A stretch of 24,578 bases of DNA from an uncultured bacterium (GTDB lineage Bacteria; Actinomycetota; Coriobacteriia; Coriobacteriales; Coriobacteriaceae): NCBI GenBank assembly GCA_905214425.1, contig CAJMLY010000029.1, forward strand, positions 1 through 24,578, in the 5' to 3' direction. The notes beneath the pieces were generated by a model. That model was given only the letters and a program-made list of their open reading frames with translations. It was not told where the DNA came from and made no database searches. The position numbers and the translations under genes are program-made. This document shows positions 15,660 through 24,578 of the stretch, piece after piece; the first letter of the stretch is position 1; each line of letters begins with the position of its first letter.

Positions 15660-16181
15660 ATGGAGACTATCGAAGCACTCATTCACCGCCGCAGCTGCCG
15701 CAACTACAGCGATCGTCCCGTCGAGGCCGAAAAGCTTGCACGTATTATCGAAGCCGGCCAATATGCACCGAGCGGCATGGGCCGCCAGCCGGTGACGTTT
15801 GTCGCCGTCACCGACCCCGCGACCGTCGAGCGTCTCTCACAGCTCAACGCCCAGGTCATGGACAGCAACAGCGACCCCTTCTATGGCGCCAAGACCGTTG
15901 TGGTGGTGCTGGTCGACCGCAGCGTGCCCACACATCTGGAAGACGGCTCGCTCGCCATGGGCAACTTGCTCAACGCCGCCTATGCACTGGGTGTCGATTC
16001 GTGCTGGATTCACCGCGCGCATGAGGTCTTCGACTCGCCCGAGGGCTTGGAGCTGCTGGCCAGCTGGGGCCTGCCCGCCGACGGCAGCCTGCGCGGTGTC
16101 GGTAACTGCATTCTTGGCTACGCCGAGGACACGCTACCCGAGGCAAAGCCGCGCCGCGACAACGTCGTCTACGTAAGGTAA
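15660..16181 (+). CDS. Nitroreductase-family flavoprotein
   Basis: The protein has 173 residues from ATG 15660 with AAGGAG six bases upstream. It is a small nitroreductase of the FMN-dependent type. The N-terminal RRSCRNYSDRPVEAEKLARIIEAGQYAPSGMGRQP is the usual FMN phosphate and dimer region, the middle LAMGNLLNAAYALGVDSCWIH is the second conserved block, and the end has GNCILGYAED. These enzymes pass electrons from NAD(P)H to nitroaromatics, quinones or other acceptors; the natural substrate cannot be told. It is monocistronic, ending at a palindromic element 17 bases downstream. Confidence 0.92.
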   Translation: METIEALIHRRSCRNYSDRPVEAEKLARIIEAGQYAPSGMGRQPVTFVAVTDPATVERLSQLNAQVMDSNSDPFYGAKTVVVVLVDRSVPTHLEDGSLAMGNLLNAAYALGVDSCWIHRAHEVFDSPEGLELLASWGLPADGSLRGVGNCILGYAEDTLPEAKPRRDNVVYVR

Positions 16182-16197
16182 CCCAGGAGCGTCAGCG

Positions 16198-16236
16198 GGG
16201 GTAGCTAATTTTGGACGGGGCTATTTTAGCTACCCC
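16198..16236 (+). repeat. Palindromic GGAC-core element between convergent genes, possible terminator
   Basis: GGGGTAGCTAA (16198-16208) and TTAGCTACCCC (16226-16236) are perfect complements around TTTTGGACGGGGCTATT. It follows the nitroreductase stop by 17 bases and precedes the convergent stop at 16246 by 10. No U-run follows. The layout resembles the palindromes at 10630, 20320, 22444 and 22499. Confidence 0.7.
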
Positions 16237-16245
16237 ACTCGCAAC

Positions 16246-16821
16246 TTATATTGACGTCGCCGTTGTCGTCGTTTCGTTCGTGTGAGTCGTTTCGGCACCG
16301 TCGCCTTGTTCGTCCTCGTCCTTTTGCGCATCGGCGATGGTGGAGGCCGCCGCGACGATGCCGCGCTGGGGCGCGACGCCTGTCTGGGTCTGCGCGCCCT
16401 CGACAACTTCTGTGCCTGCATGCGCGAGCTCGGACGATTTAAACACTGCGTCCAAGTTGGCGCCACCGCCGGCGTAGCCAAGCGCAGCGAGTGCGATGAC
16501 GATCACTGCAACGACGACCGCGATCGGAACATAACGGTGCCAACCAGCCGGATTGAGTCCGCTGCGGCGAGCCGCCCCGCGGCTAATATAACCGAGCGTT
16601 CCGTCGTGCTTGAGCTTTGAGCCCACCACGCGTTTGCGGCCCCACAGTGAGGACTCTGCCTGCATTGCCAAGCGGGCGCTTGCCGAAGGATAGCCGTATT
16701 TAGTGCGCTTGAACGAGCCATCAAACCCCGAGGCGTGTTTACCCCACGTCACCGATGTCGTGCGTCGGTTGACCGGCGCGGCACTCCGCCTTCTGCGGCT
16801 CGGTTTTGAAGTCTCAGCCAT
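16246..16821 (-). CDS. Predicted single-pass membrane protein of unknown function
   Basis: The protein has 191 residues from ATG 16821, preceded by GAGGG at short spacing; a longer in-frame start is less likely. The N-terminal half is strongly basic (RRRRSAAPVNRRTT, SFKRTKYGYPSASARL), with a middle stretch GTLGYISRGAARR. One membrane segment follows at about residues 95-117 (YVPIAVVVAVIVIALAALGYA), then an Ala/Thr/Glu-rich, low-complexity outer part ending in Thr repeats. The charge pattern predicts a cytoplasmic N-terminus. I recognise no family. It follows the regulator gene by 84 bases on the same strand and may be co-transcribed. Confidence 0.75.
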   Translation of the reverse strand: MAETSKPSRRRRSAAPVNRRTTSVTWGKHASGFDGSFKRTKYGYPSASARLAMQAESSLWGRKRVVGSKLKHDGTLGYISRGAARRSGLNPAGWHRYVPIAVVVAVIVIALAALGYAGGGANLDAVFKSSELAHAGTEVVEGAQTQTGVAPQRGIVAAASTIADAQKDEDEQGDGAETTHTNETTTTATSI

Positions 16822-16905
16822 ATGCCCTCGCACGCCGTAACCAAATCGAAACAATAACGCTTTGGACTGTAGCACACGCGTCGCGCGCGGTCACGGGCGC
16901 CTCGC

Positions 16906-18123
16906 TCAACGGTCATCGTCCTTCAGCAAGCGCCACAGCGTTGTACGGCTTATGCCCAGCACCTCCGCCGCACGGGTTCGGTTGCCGTGGAGATGGTCTA
17001 CAACCAGATGCGCGATATCTCGCTCGGTATCGGCCAGCGGTCGCAGGATATACAGGTCGCTTTCGAGTGTCGGGGCGCCAAAGGTTGCGGTCTTAATCAC
17101 GTCCTCTTGGGCGAGCACTTCCTCCGCCACAGCGCGGTCCACCGTGCCCGCCCCCACCAATATATACAGTCGTTCCGAGACCTCGCGGAGCTGCAGATAA
17201 TTGCGCGGCCAGCGGTAAGCATCGAGCGTCTTCGTCGCCGCGGCAGACAGCGTGGGCGCTGCCGTCCCAAATGCATCAGCGAGATATTCCAAATAGCGCG
17301 CAGCCTTCGTCGACGCGGCTCCCTGCTCGGCGATTGCCGGCGCCACGCTCACCGCACAGGCGAAGCGCTCGGTCACAAAGGCGGCTTGATCACTTTCGCC
17401 GCCGCCCGGCATGTCATTCGCTGTCAGCACCACATGGCAGCGCGTCGCCAACGCGGTGTCGGCCATCGTGGAAACGAGCTCGCGGAGGCGCTGAGGGCCA
17501 ACCGCATTCCAGCCCTCAATGCAAAGGGTCAGCCCCGTTTGGAACAACGGCGATTCGGCGCTTTTGAGCACGTGGCGCCAACCGCGCTCGGTGAGTTCAT
17601 CGAGCGCGACGGAAACAAAGGGCTGATCGGCAAAAGGACCGTCCAGATAGAGGCGCTTGGCGATCTCGACCTGACCCGCTCCCAGCTCGCCCTCGAGCAT
17701 AAGGGGCACACCGCGCGCGTAACTCTCTGCAACCGGCGCAGCCACCGCAGCGGCACCCTCAACGATGCCGTACGCGCTCGATTCGTAGCGGGCCTCAACT
17801 TCGTCGGCGTTGAGCCACTCGATGCCCGCATGCGCCGCGGCGCCGCGCACCTCGCGGACCACGACGACCCAAAGGCCCCCGCCCTCTTTGTCGGTGGGGC
17901 GAACGGTTAGACTCAGGCGCGTACCCGCACGCCCCATAACCAGACGCGCGCCGTCTCCTATACGGTCGAGGCGCTCAGCGACAAAAGCCGCCACATCCCG
18001 CTCAAGTGCCGCGTCATTCATGGTCGAGATCGCGACGTCCCCACGCGCATCGATTGCCAATGCCGATGCCCCGGCAGCAGCCAGGGCCTCGGTCAAGATG
18101 TTCAGCTTGGCATCGCTATCCAT
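16906..18123 (-). CDS. Degenerate NtrC/PrpR-like regulator with Fis-type HTH
   Basis: The protein has 405 residues from ATG 18123, five bases after GGGGGC; longer starts lack a ribosome site. The C-terminus (about 364-405, DTERDIAHLVVDHLHGNRTRAAEVLGISRTTLWRLL) is a clear Fis/HTH_8 helix-turn-helix as in sigma54 activators. The middle has the spacing of an NtrC AAA+ domain, but the P-loop is EGELGAGQVEIAK (144-156), without the catalytic GK[ST], and I find no GAFTGA loop. It therefore probably neither hydrolyses ATP nor drives sigma54 polymerase. The N-terminal 100 residues (ALAIDARGDVAISTM...) may be a PAS-like sensor. It lies downstream of the YeiH-type gene on the same strand, separated by 266 bases of structured sequence. 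Target unknown. Confidence 0.8.
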   Translation of the reverse strand: MDSDAKLNILTEALAAAGASALAIDARGDVAISTMNDAALERDVAAFVAERLDRIGDGARLVMGRAGTRLSLTVRPTDKEGGGLWVVVVREVRGAAAHAGIEWLNADEVEARYESSAYGIVEGAAAVAAPVAESYARGVPLMLEGELGAGQVEIAKRLYLDGPFADQPFVSVALDELTERGWRHVLKSAESPLFQTGLTLCIEGWNAVGPQRLRELVSTMADTALATRCHVVLTANDMPGGGESDQAAFVTERFACAVSVAPAIAEQGAASTKAARYLEYLADAFGTAAPTLSAAATKTLDAYRWPRNYLQLREVSERLYILVGAGTVDRAVAEEVLAQEDVIKTATFGAPTLESDLYILRPLADTERDIAHLVVDHLHGNRTRAAEVLGISRTTLWRLLKDDDR

Positions 18124-18248
18124 GATTTGCCCCCGTCCGCAGCGACGTGCAACCGCCGACGGTCGCACGACCAAGTGTTTCAAAATTGAACGATATTGCT
18201 CACCAAACACTATAGGGCAGAAAGCGCCGTCCTGCGAGTATAGGTGTT

Positions 18249-18336
18249 GCCCCGCATCGCCATCCTGGCGGGGCGATAAGAGCTCTTCGGGACTTATAAA
18301 CCTGCGGACAAGCCATACCCGCAAGAGCTCCTATCG
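18249..18336 (-). other. Two adjacent stem-loops between yeiH-like gene and regulator
   Basis: CGATAAGAGCTCTTCGGG (18274-18291) pairs with CCCGCAAGAGCTCCTATCG (18318-18336) with one mismatch and one bulge, loop 26 bases. A second stem, GCCCCGC (18249-18255) with GCGGGGC (18268-18274), adjoins it. There is no T-run, so neither is a standard terminator of the upstream gene. A possible -10 for the regulator, TATAGT on the minus strand (18214-18209), lies just beyond. It could be a 3' end processing structure or a leader RNA. Confidence 0.5.
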
Positions 18337-18389
18337 CTCCACCGTGAGAATGCGGTCACCAGCACGCAGCACGCAAATAAGCTACTTCT

Positions 18390-19424
18390 CTACCAGATTC
18401 CCAGCACGTGCTGCATTCCCAAACTCATGCACGCAATGCCAATCCAGCAGCAAAAGCCCAGCGCGATGGGCTTGCCGCCCTTTTTGACCAGCTCGACAAT
18501 ATCGGTATTAAAACCAATAGCCGCCATGGCCATCACGATAAAGAACTTCGACAACTCCTTGATGGGCGCCGTAATGGATGCAGGAAGCTGAAGCACCGTA
18601 GTGATCACGCTCGCCAGCACAAAGAACAGCACAAACATGGGAAACGCGCGTTTGAGGGAGAACGTGCTTTTGGCGTCGCCGCCGGCCTTGCGCGCCAGGT
18701 GCATCTGCCAGCATGCGAGGACCAACGTGATGGGGATAATGGCCAGCGTTCTGGTGAGCTTGACCACCGTGGCGCTCTCGAGCACATTGGCGCCGGGATG
18801 CATGCTGTCCCAGGCGCTCGCCGCAGCCGTTACGGACGAGGTGTCGTTGATGGCGGTGCCGGCAAACAGGCCAAAGCCCTCGTTGGTCAGCCCGAGCATG
18901 CCGCCGAGCGTTGGAAACACGAGCGCCGCGATAACGTTAAACAGGAAGATGACCGAAATGGCCTGGGCAATCTCGCGATCGTCGGCATCGATGACGGGTG
19001 CGGTCGCGGCGATGGCCGAACCGCCGCAAATCGACGAACCCACACCCACAAGCGTCGCGATCTTACCCGGCACATTCATAACGCGGCAGAGCACAAAGGC
19101 GATGACAAGCGAGGTCGAGATTGTCGCCACGATAATGGGCAGCGACTGGGCGCCCTTGGACAGGATCTGGGAGAGGTTCATGCCAAAGCCAAGCAGGATA
19201 ACCGCGTACTGCAAGACTTTTTTGGACGTATAGGTAACGCCGGCGGCGAGCTGTTCGCGACGATTCTTGGGAAAGACGAGCGCCAGGACCATGCCAAAGA
19301 GGATGGCAAATACCGGACCGCCGACCACCTCAATCTGCTTGCCGAGCAACGTCGCGGGGATAGCGATGATCAGGCAGAACAAGACGCCCTTCCAGCGCTC
19401 GCGTACGATATTTGCCAGTTGCAT
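18390..19424 (-). CDS. YeiH/UPF0324 family membrane protein (putative sulfate-type exporter)
   Basis: The protein has 344 residues from ATG 19424 with AAGGAA seven bases upstream. About ten hydrophobic membrane segments are spread along its length. Family marks include GGPVFAILFGMVLALVFP near the N-terminus, LLGFGMNLSQI, GVGSSICGGSAIAATAPVI with the conserved Ser/Cys/Gly pattern, FAGTAINDTSSVTAAA and the C-terminal FFIVMAMAAIGFNTDI. YeiH-type proteins are annotated as putative sulfate or sulfonate exporters; the transported compound is not proven. It is divergent from a GntR regulator with 193 bases between start codons, which is the likely controller. The stop is followed by an unusual pair of stem-loops. 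Confidence 0.93.
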   Translation of the reverse strand: MQLANIVRERWKGVLFCLIIAIPATLLGKQIEVVGGPVFAILFGMVLALVFPKNRREQLAAGVTYTSKKVLQYAVILLGFGMNLSQILSKGAQSLPIIVATISTSLVIAFVLCRVMNVPGKIATLVGVGSSICGGSAIAATAPVIDADDREIAQAISVIFLFNVIAALVFPTLGGMLGLTNEGFGLFAGTAINDTSSVTAAASAWDSMHPGANVLESATVVKLTRTLAIIPITLVLACWQMHLARKAGGDAKSTFSLKRAFPMFVLFFVLASVITTVLQLPASITAPIKELSKFFIVMAMAAIGFNTDIVELVKKGGKPIALGFCCWIGIACMSLGMQHVLGIW

Positions 19425-19617
19425 ATGGGATTCCTTCTTTCTATTTCACGTTTGCGACGGCTTATGATACGGCAACATTGAGCGCAGCCTTGCGCAAACA
19501 CAGACTAAGATGCCGCAATAGTTCTCAGGCAACAGCCGAATTACCCACCGCGGAGAGCTGATTCGCGGCATAATTAACAACTGACATATGAGTTTGATAG
19601 AACAGTTGCGAGGCGCT

Positions 19618-20319
19618 ATGGAAGAATCGATGCACGTCGGCGAGCAGGAAACGAGTCTACAGGACCAGTCCTACCACACCATTCGACGCAAAATCGTCTA
19701 CCTGGACTACAAGCCGGGCGAAAAGCTGGGCGTCAAGCAACTTTGCGACGACCTGGATATGGGGCGCACCCCTGTGCGCGAGGCACTGGTGCGTCTGGCG
19801 CAAGAGGGCCTGGTGCGCACCGTGCCCCAAAGCGGCACCTACGTCTCACCCATCAACCTCACCCTTGCCGAGAGTGCCTGTTACATCCGCGAGCATCTGG
19901 AAAAGCAGGTGATTGTGGAGTGCTGTGCGCGCGCCACGTCGGCCGGCATCGAGCAGCTCGACCGCGCCATCGTGCTGCAGGAAAAGGCCATGGCCGAAGA
20001 GGATCGCATCGGCTTCTTTTTGAGCGACAACCTCATGCATCACATGATTTTTAGCATCGCATGTCGCAGCACCGTGTGGTCGTGGCTCGAAGAGACCAAT
20101 GCCGATCTGGAGCGCTTCCGCTGGCTGCGCGCCGCCACGCAAGTTCTCGACAATCAGGACATCGTGAACGAACACAAGCAGATTCGCCGCGCTATCGCCG
20201 GTCGCGACCCCATCGAAGCGAGCTTTTTGGTCAGCAAGCACCTGCATATGATGTTCCGCAACCAGACCGAGGTTCTGGACCAGTTCCCCGAGTACTTTGA
20301 GACCAGTAAGCTCCGCTAA
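19618..20319 (+). CDS. GntR-family regulator, FadR subfamily
   Basis: The protein has 233 residues from ATG 19618, which has GCGAGG four bases upstream; an in-frame ATG at 19588 has no ribosome site but cannot be excluded. The winged helix (about residues 18-85) has the GntR signature KLGVKQLCDDLDMGRTPVREALVRLAQEGLVRTVPQSGTYV. The C-terminal FCD domain (about 95-225) is helical with the metal-site pattern D...H (LSDNLMHHMIF), H (NEHKQI) and H (SKHLHM). FadR/FCD regulators bind small carboxylates. Divergence from the YeiH-type transporter gene suggests it controls that gene. Its TAA stop is joined directly to a palindromic repeat. Confidence 0.92.
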   Translation: MEESMHVGEQETSLQDQSYHTIRRKIVYLDYKPGEKLGVKQLCDDLDMGRTPVREALVRLAQEGLVRTVPQSGTYVSPINLTLAESACYIREHLEKQVIVECCARATSAGIEQLDRAIVLQEKAMAEEDRIGFFLSDNLMHHMIFSIACRSTVWSWLEETNADLERFRWLRAATQVLDNQDIVNEHKQIRRAIAGRDPIEASFLVSKHLHMMFRNQTEVLDQFPEYFETSKLR

Positions 20320-20363
20320 CCTGCCAAAAAGGGACAGGTTTATTTTGGCAGGTTTTATCTGGG
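20320..20363 (+). repeat. Palindromic GGGACAGG element, left copy bracketing glmS
   Basis: CCTGCCAAAA (20320-20329) and TTTTGGCAGG (20343-20352) are perfect complements around AGGGACAGGTTTA. TTTTATCTGGG follows. The whole 44 bases recur inverted at 22499-22542 with one mismatch. It starts at the base after the GntR stop codon. Confidence 0.9.
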
Positions 20364-20372
20364 CAAATGCAG

Positions 20373-20410
20373 AAAAGGCCCGGCTCCGTCTTGATGCGGA
20401 GCCGGGCCTT
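20373..20410 (-). terminator. Terminator of glmS
   Basis: A perfect 14-bp stem, AAGGCCCGGCTCCG (20375-20388) with CGGAGCCGGGCCTT (20397-20410), has an 8-base loop and is followed on the minus strand by TTTTCT. It lies 23 bases past the glmS stop. Confidence 0.93.
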
Positions 20411-20433
20411 AGTCGCTAGAACGGCGGAACCAA

Positions 20434-22281
<1,848 letters not shown>

Positions 22282-22355
22282 AAGATAAATCCCTTCGTTC
22301 GCGTGACTGCAAGACGTCCACGCACAAGGGGCGCTGAGACGTACAACGTTCGAGT

Positions 22356-22414
22356 ATTGTACTCACGCAAGCGCAAGCTAATATACCAGAAGTGGTATCT
22401 CAACTTAGATACCA
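22356..22414 (-). promoter_or_regulatory. glmS promoter and candidate operator half-sites
   Basis: A minus-strand -10 TACAAT (22361-22356) sits inside the palindrome GAGTATTGTACTC (22353-22365); the -35 position (ATATTA) is weak. Just upstream are three half-sites, ATACCA (22383-22388), TGGTAT (22393-22398) and ATACCA (22409-22414). Within these, GTGGTATCT/AGATACCAC (22392-22400/22407-22415) is a perfect 9-bp inverted repeat. TGGTAT-type sites recall GntR/HutC amino-sugar regulators, but the binder is unknown. No glmS ribozyme is apparent in the leader. Confidence 0.5.
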
Positions 22415-22443
22415 CCCGATGTACACACGTCCAGCCGGTCTAA

Positions 22444-22478
22444 ACCACCACAAAGGTGCCCGTCCCCTTCGTGGTGGT
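22444..22478 (-). repeat. Palindromic GGGACGGG-core element
   Basis: On the minus strand ACCACCACGAAGG and CCTTTGTGGTGGT are complementary except one position, around GGACGGGCA. It lies between glmS and the lacI-type gene, 20 bases from the next palindrome. It has the same architecture as that neighbour but different arms. Confidence 0.75.
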
Positions 22479-22498
22479 CGCGTTGGCAACAGCGTTTC

Positions 22499-22542
22499 CC
22501 CAGATAAAACCTGCCAAAATAAACCTGTCCCTTTTTGGTAGG
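22499..22542 (-). repeat. Palindromic GGGACAGG element, right copy bracketing glmS
   Basis: This is the inverted copy of 20320-20363 with one change (CCTACC instead of CCTGCC on the minus strand, so one arm pair is mismatched). It ends 10 bases before the -10 box of the lacI-type gene. Confidence 0.9.
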
Positions 22543-22552
22543 TTTGGGATGC

Positions 22553-22558
22553 TACAAT
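22553..22558 (+). promoter_or_regulatory. -10 box of the LacI-family gene
   Basis: TACAAT lies 36 bases before the start codon. The -35 region falls inside the palindromic element and is not consensus. Confidence 0.45.
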
Positions 22559-22593
22559 CTGGCTTGTACTTGAAACGCATCAAAGGGGCCGCT

Positions 22594-23706
22594 ATGGCAA
22601 AGGTAAAAATCAGCGACGTCGCGCGCGAGGCCGGAGTTTCGTTGGGCACGGTCTCCAACGCGCTCAACCACCCCGAAAAGCTGCGCCCCGAGACCCTCAA
22701 GCTCATCAACGAGACCATCAATCGCCTTGGCTACCTGCCCAATCAAAGCGCCCGTCAGCTCGCGGGCGGCGCCACCAAGTCCTTTGGCCTGGTGCTCCCC
22801 CGTCTCGATCACGGCTTTTCGCTCCAAATCGCCAGCGGCGCCCACAACGAGGCCCGCAAGCACGGCTACGACTTGCTCATCGCCAACGCCGATAACGACG
22901 ATATTCTCGAGGACCATTACCTGCGCTACTTTATGGGCACCCAGATGTCCGGCGTCATGGTTCAGCCCATGGCATCCCCCGACTGGCACCCCGCCATGAC
23001 CAAGATGCCCGTGCCGATCGTCCATCTGGACATCCATTGCTCCGAGCCCGGCTACTACGTAGCGGCCGACAACGAGGCCCAGGGTCGCATCATTGCCGAA
23101 CTTGCCATCGCCCGCGGCGCGCACCATATTGTCGTCGTCGGCCGAGCAGCATTTATGCAACTCACCCTGCGCGTCCTTGGCATTCATAAAGCGCTCGCTC
23201 TACACCCCGATATCAAGATCGAAGTCATCGACGCCGGCGAATGGAATACCGCTGCCGACGGCTACGGCATCGGTGCCCAAATCGCCGAGCGCCCCGCGGA
23301 CGAACGTCCCGATTTTGTCGTCGGTCTGACCGACGTGCTGGCCTCGGGCGTCATCTCGGCGCTGGTCGACAAAGGCATCGCCGTCCCCGGGCAAGTACGC
23401 GTAGCAGGTTGCGATGGCAACCCACTCGCTTGGAGCGGATCGGTCCCGCTCACTACGGTAGCGCCCCCGGGCTACGAGATTGGCCGCAAGGGCGTTCAAT
23501 TGCTCATGGAGCAAATTGAGAACAAGGCCCCGACAAAGACCAAGCACGTCCACATCGGCTCTGCCGCGCGCACCGTCACCGCGGTCACGGCCATCGAGGA
23601 CATCAACCGCCAAGAACTCGTGCGGCCGTTCCTGCTGGAACGCGCCAGCACCCAGGCAAGCAGCCAGACCGACGCCACGGCCATCAACCTCGGTGCGTAT
23701 CTATAG
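22594..23706 (+). CDS. LacI-family transcriptional regulator
   Basis: The protein has 370 residues from ATG 22594, preceded by AAAGGGG; the open frame upstream lacks a ribosome site. The N-terminal helix-turn-helix (about 4-25, ISDVAREAGVSLGTVSNALN) and hinge (GYLPNQSARQLAGG) are typical. The periplasmic-binding-like sensor domain covers about 62-335, with family marks such as GLVLPRLDHGF, VRVAGCDGNP, LTTVAPPGYEIGR and GVQLLMEQIE. A C-terminal tail of about 30 residues exceeds the usual length. LacI proteins sense sugars or nucleosides; no sugar operon is beside it, so its target is unknown. glmS is divergent but 312 bases away with repeats between. Confidence 0.93.
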   Translation: MAKVKISDVAREAGVSLGTVSNALNHPEKLRPETLKLINETINRLGYLPNQSARQLAGGATKSFGLVLPRLDHGFSLQIASGAHNEARKHGYDLLIANADNDDILEDHYLRYFMGTQMSGVMVQPMASPDWHPAMTKMPVPIVHLDIHCSEPGYYVAADNEAQGRIIAELAIARGAHHIVVVGRAAFMQLTLRVLGIHKALALHPDIKIEVIDAGEWNTAADGYGIGAQIAERPADERPDFVVGLTDVLASGVISALVDKGIAVPGQVRVAGCDGNPLAWSGSVPLTTVAPPGYEIGRKGVQLLMEQIENKAPTKTKHVHIGSAARTVTAVTAIEDINRQELVRPFLLERASTQASSQTDATAINLGAYL

Positions 23707-23730
23707 CACGCCCGCAAGTATGCTAAGTCG

Positions 23731-23780
23731 CCGCTCAAGCAAAAGGGGCCCGACCATTGCCGGACCCCTTTTGCTTGAGC
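23731..23780. terminator. Bidirectional terminator between lacI-type gene and HAD gene
   Basis: A perfect 17-bp stem joins 23731-23747 and 23764-23780 (inner AAAAGGGG / CCCCTTTT). The two genes converge here. There is no long T-run after the stem; the stem foot is GC-rich. Confidence 0.75.
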
Positions 23781-23819
23781 GCAAACGTGGGCAATTGCTC
23801 GTTTCAACACCGCAATTGT

Positions 23820-24470
23820 CTAGCGCACGGCCTTGACCGCCGCTGTCAGGTCGAACAACGTATCGAGCACGGCCTCGCAGCCATCCACCACATCCTGCGG
23901 CAGCGGCACGATATCGGGAACGGCAAAGACGTGGCAGCCAGCCGTAATGCCCGAGACGCAGCCGTTGCGCGAATCCTCGACCACGGCGCACTCCTCGGGA
24001 GCAAAGCCCGCGCGCTCGCAGGCGAGCAGATACATCTCGGGGTCGGGCTTGCCGTGCACGACGTCCTCGCCACACGTTACCGTTTCAAACTTGTCAAAAA
24101 GACCGACCATCTTAAGGTTGCGCTCGGCCGTAACGAGGCGCGACGACGTCGCTAGACCCACGTGATAGCCCGCAGCCAGCAGCTCGTCTAGGCACTCGGC
24201 GGCACCGGCCTTAAGTTCCAGTTCGGTCTTGACCATCTCGTCGCGAATCTCCTTGTGGCGACGATAGATCGCCTCGGTGGTTTCATGGCTGCCGTAATGC
24301 TTATCAAGGATGTCCATAACATCGGGCAGCGTGCGGCCGATAAACTGATGGATCAGCGCTTCATCAATCGCGAGCCCCAGCTCAGCGGCGCCTGCCTTCC
24401 AGGCCTTAATCCCCAAACGCTCGGTATCGACCAGCGTTCCATCCATGTCAAAAATAACAGCCTTAATCAT
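23820..24470 (-). CDS. HAD-family phosphatase/phosphoglucomutase-like hydrolase
   Basis: The protein has 216 residues from ATG 24470 with AAGGGG seven bases upstream. All four HAD motifs are present: FDMDGTLVDTE with nucleophile Asp8 and Asp10, ATSS (motif II), the lysine in HGKPDPEMYLLA (motif III) and VVEDSRNGCVSGITAG (motif IV). A helical cap lies between motifs I and II (about 18-85). Subfamily IA members with this pattern include beta-phosphoglucomutase and small sugar phosphate phosphatases (GPH/YqaB/HxpB-like). The substrate cannot be told from sequence. It is convergent with the LacI-type gene and is preceded by an AT-rich leader. Confidence 0.92.
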   Translation of the reverse strand: MIKAVIFDMDGTLVDTERLGIKAWKAGAAELGLAIDEALIHQFIGRTLPDVMDILDKHYGSHETTEAIYRRHKEIRDEMVKTELELKAGAAECLDELLAAGYHVGLATSSRLVTAERNLKMVGLFDKFETVTCGEDVVHGKPDPEMYLLACERAGFAPEECAVVEDSRNGCVSGITAGCHVFAVPDIVPLPQDVVDGCEAVLDTLFDLTAAVKAVR

Positions 24471-24578
24471 ATCGGTCCCCTTACCGGATTGTGTTACTGC
24501 CACTCTACCGCACTTTACAAACTTGTATATAACGTATATAGCATATTGCACTTTCGTTACATAGATAGAAGTCTTATG
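24471..24578. other. AT-rich upstream region of the HAD gene
   Basis: This 108-base stretch is markedly AT-rich compared with the window and carries a direct repeat GTATATA-AC-GTATATA (24525-24540). It probably holds the HAD gene promoter, but no clean -35/-10 pair can be assigned. Confidence 0.4.

Noticed and set aside
22282..22440. glmS ribozyme in the glmS leader
   Set aside because: The leader is short and lacks the recognisable core; operator-like repeats are seen instead.

Overview
The window looks like the chromosome of a Collinsella-type actinobacterium (class Coriobacteriia). Base composition is GC-rich, gene order and protein sequences have a Coriobacteriia flavour, and intergenic spaces carry short palindromes of a kind I associate with Collinsella genomes. 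The genus is an inference from the sequence; no search was run.

Layout. At 1-3284 (minus) is the 5' part of a large secreted surface protein with leucine-rich BspA-like repeats, a glycine-rich beta-helix section and a CnaB domain. It runs off the left edge. Its reading frame is broken once at an A6/T6 run, and it carries a 10-base G tract just before the signal peptide, so it may be phase-variable or decaying. After a gene-free 592-bp stretch come a tRNA deaminase/glycerate kinase fusion (minus), tRNA-Ser(UGA) (plus), a TetR regulator (minus) and lemA (plus). A 480-bp gap follows, with a strong terminator, an inverted-repeat-bounded 201-bp element and a long nested hairpin. Next are ilvE and a DedA protein (both minus) and cysE (plus).

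The region 10661-14969 is one minus-strand operon: a MarR regulator, then two half-transporters forming a heterodimeric ABC exporter. The genes overlap or nearly touch, and a clear promoter carries repeats that look like MarR operators. Then come a small unknown protein (minus), a nitroreductase (plus), a one-pass membrane protein and a degenerate NtrC/PrpR-like regulator with a Fis-type HTH (both minus), and a YeiH-family membrane protein (minus) divergent from a GntR/FadR regulator (plus). The right end holds glmS (minus), a LacI-family regulator (plus) and a HAD phosphatase (minus).

Most genes are ordinary housekeeping, transport or regulatory genes. The most distinctive signal is a set of five short palindromic elements (10630, 16198, 20320, 22444 and 22499). 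They have different but self-complementary arms around a common GGGAC(A/G)G-like core, and two begin directly at a stop codon. Two of them form a 44-bp inverted repeat, with one mismatch, that brackets glmS. The TadA-glycerate kinase fusion and the homopolymer-interrupted surface protein are the other points worth following up.
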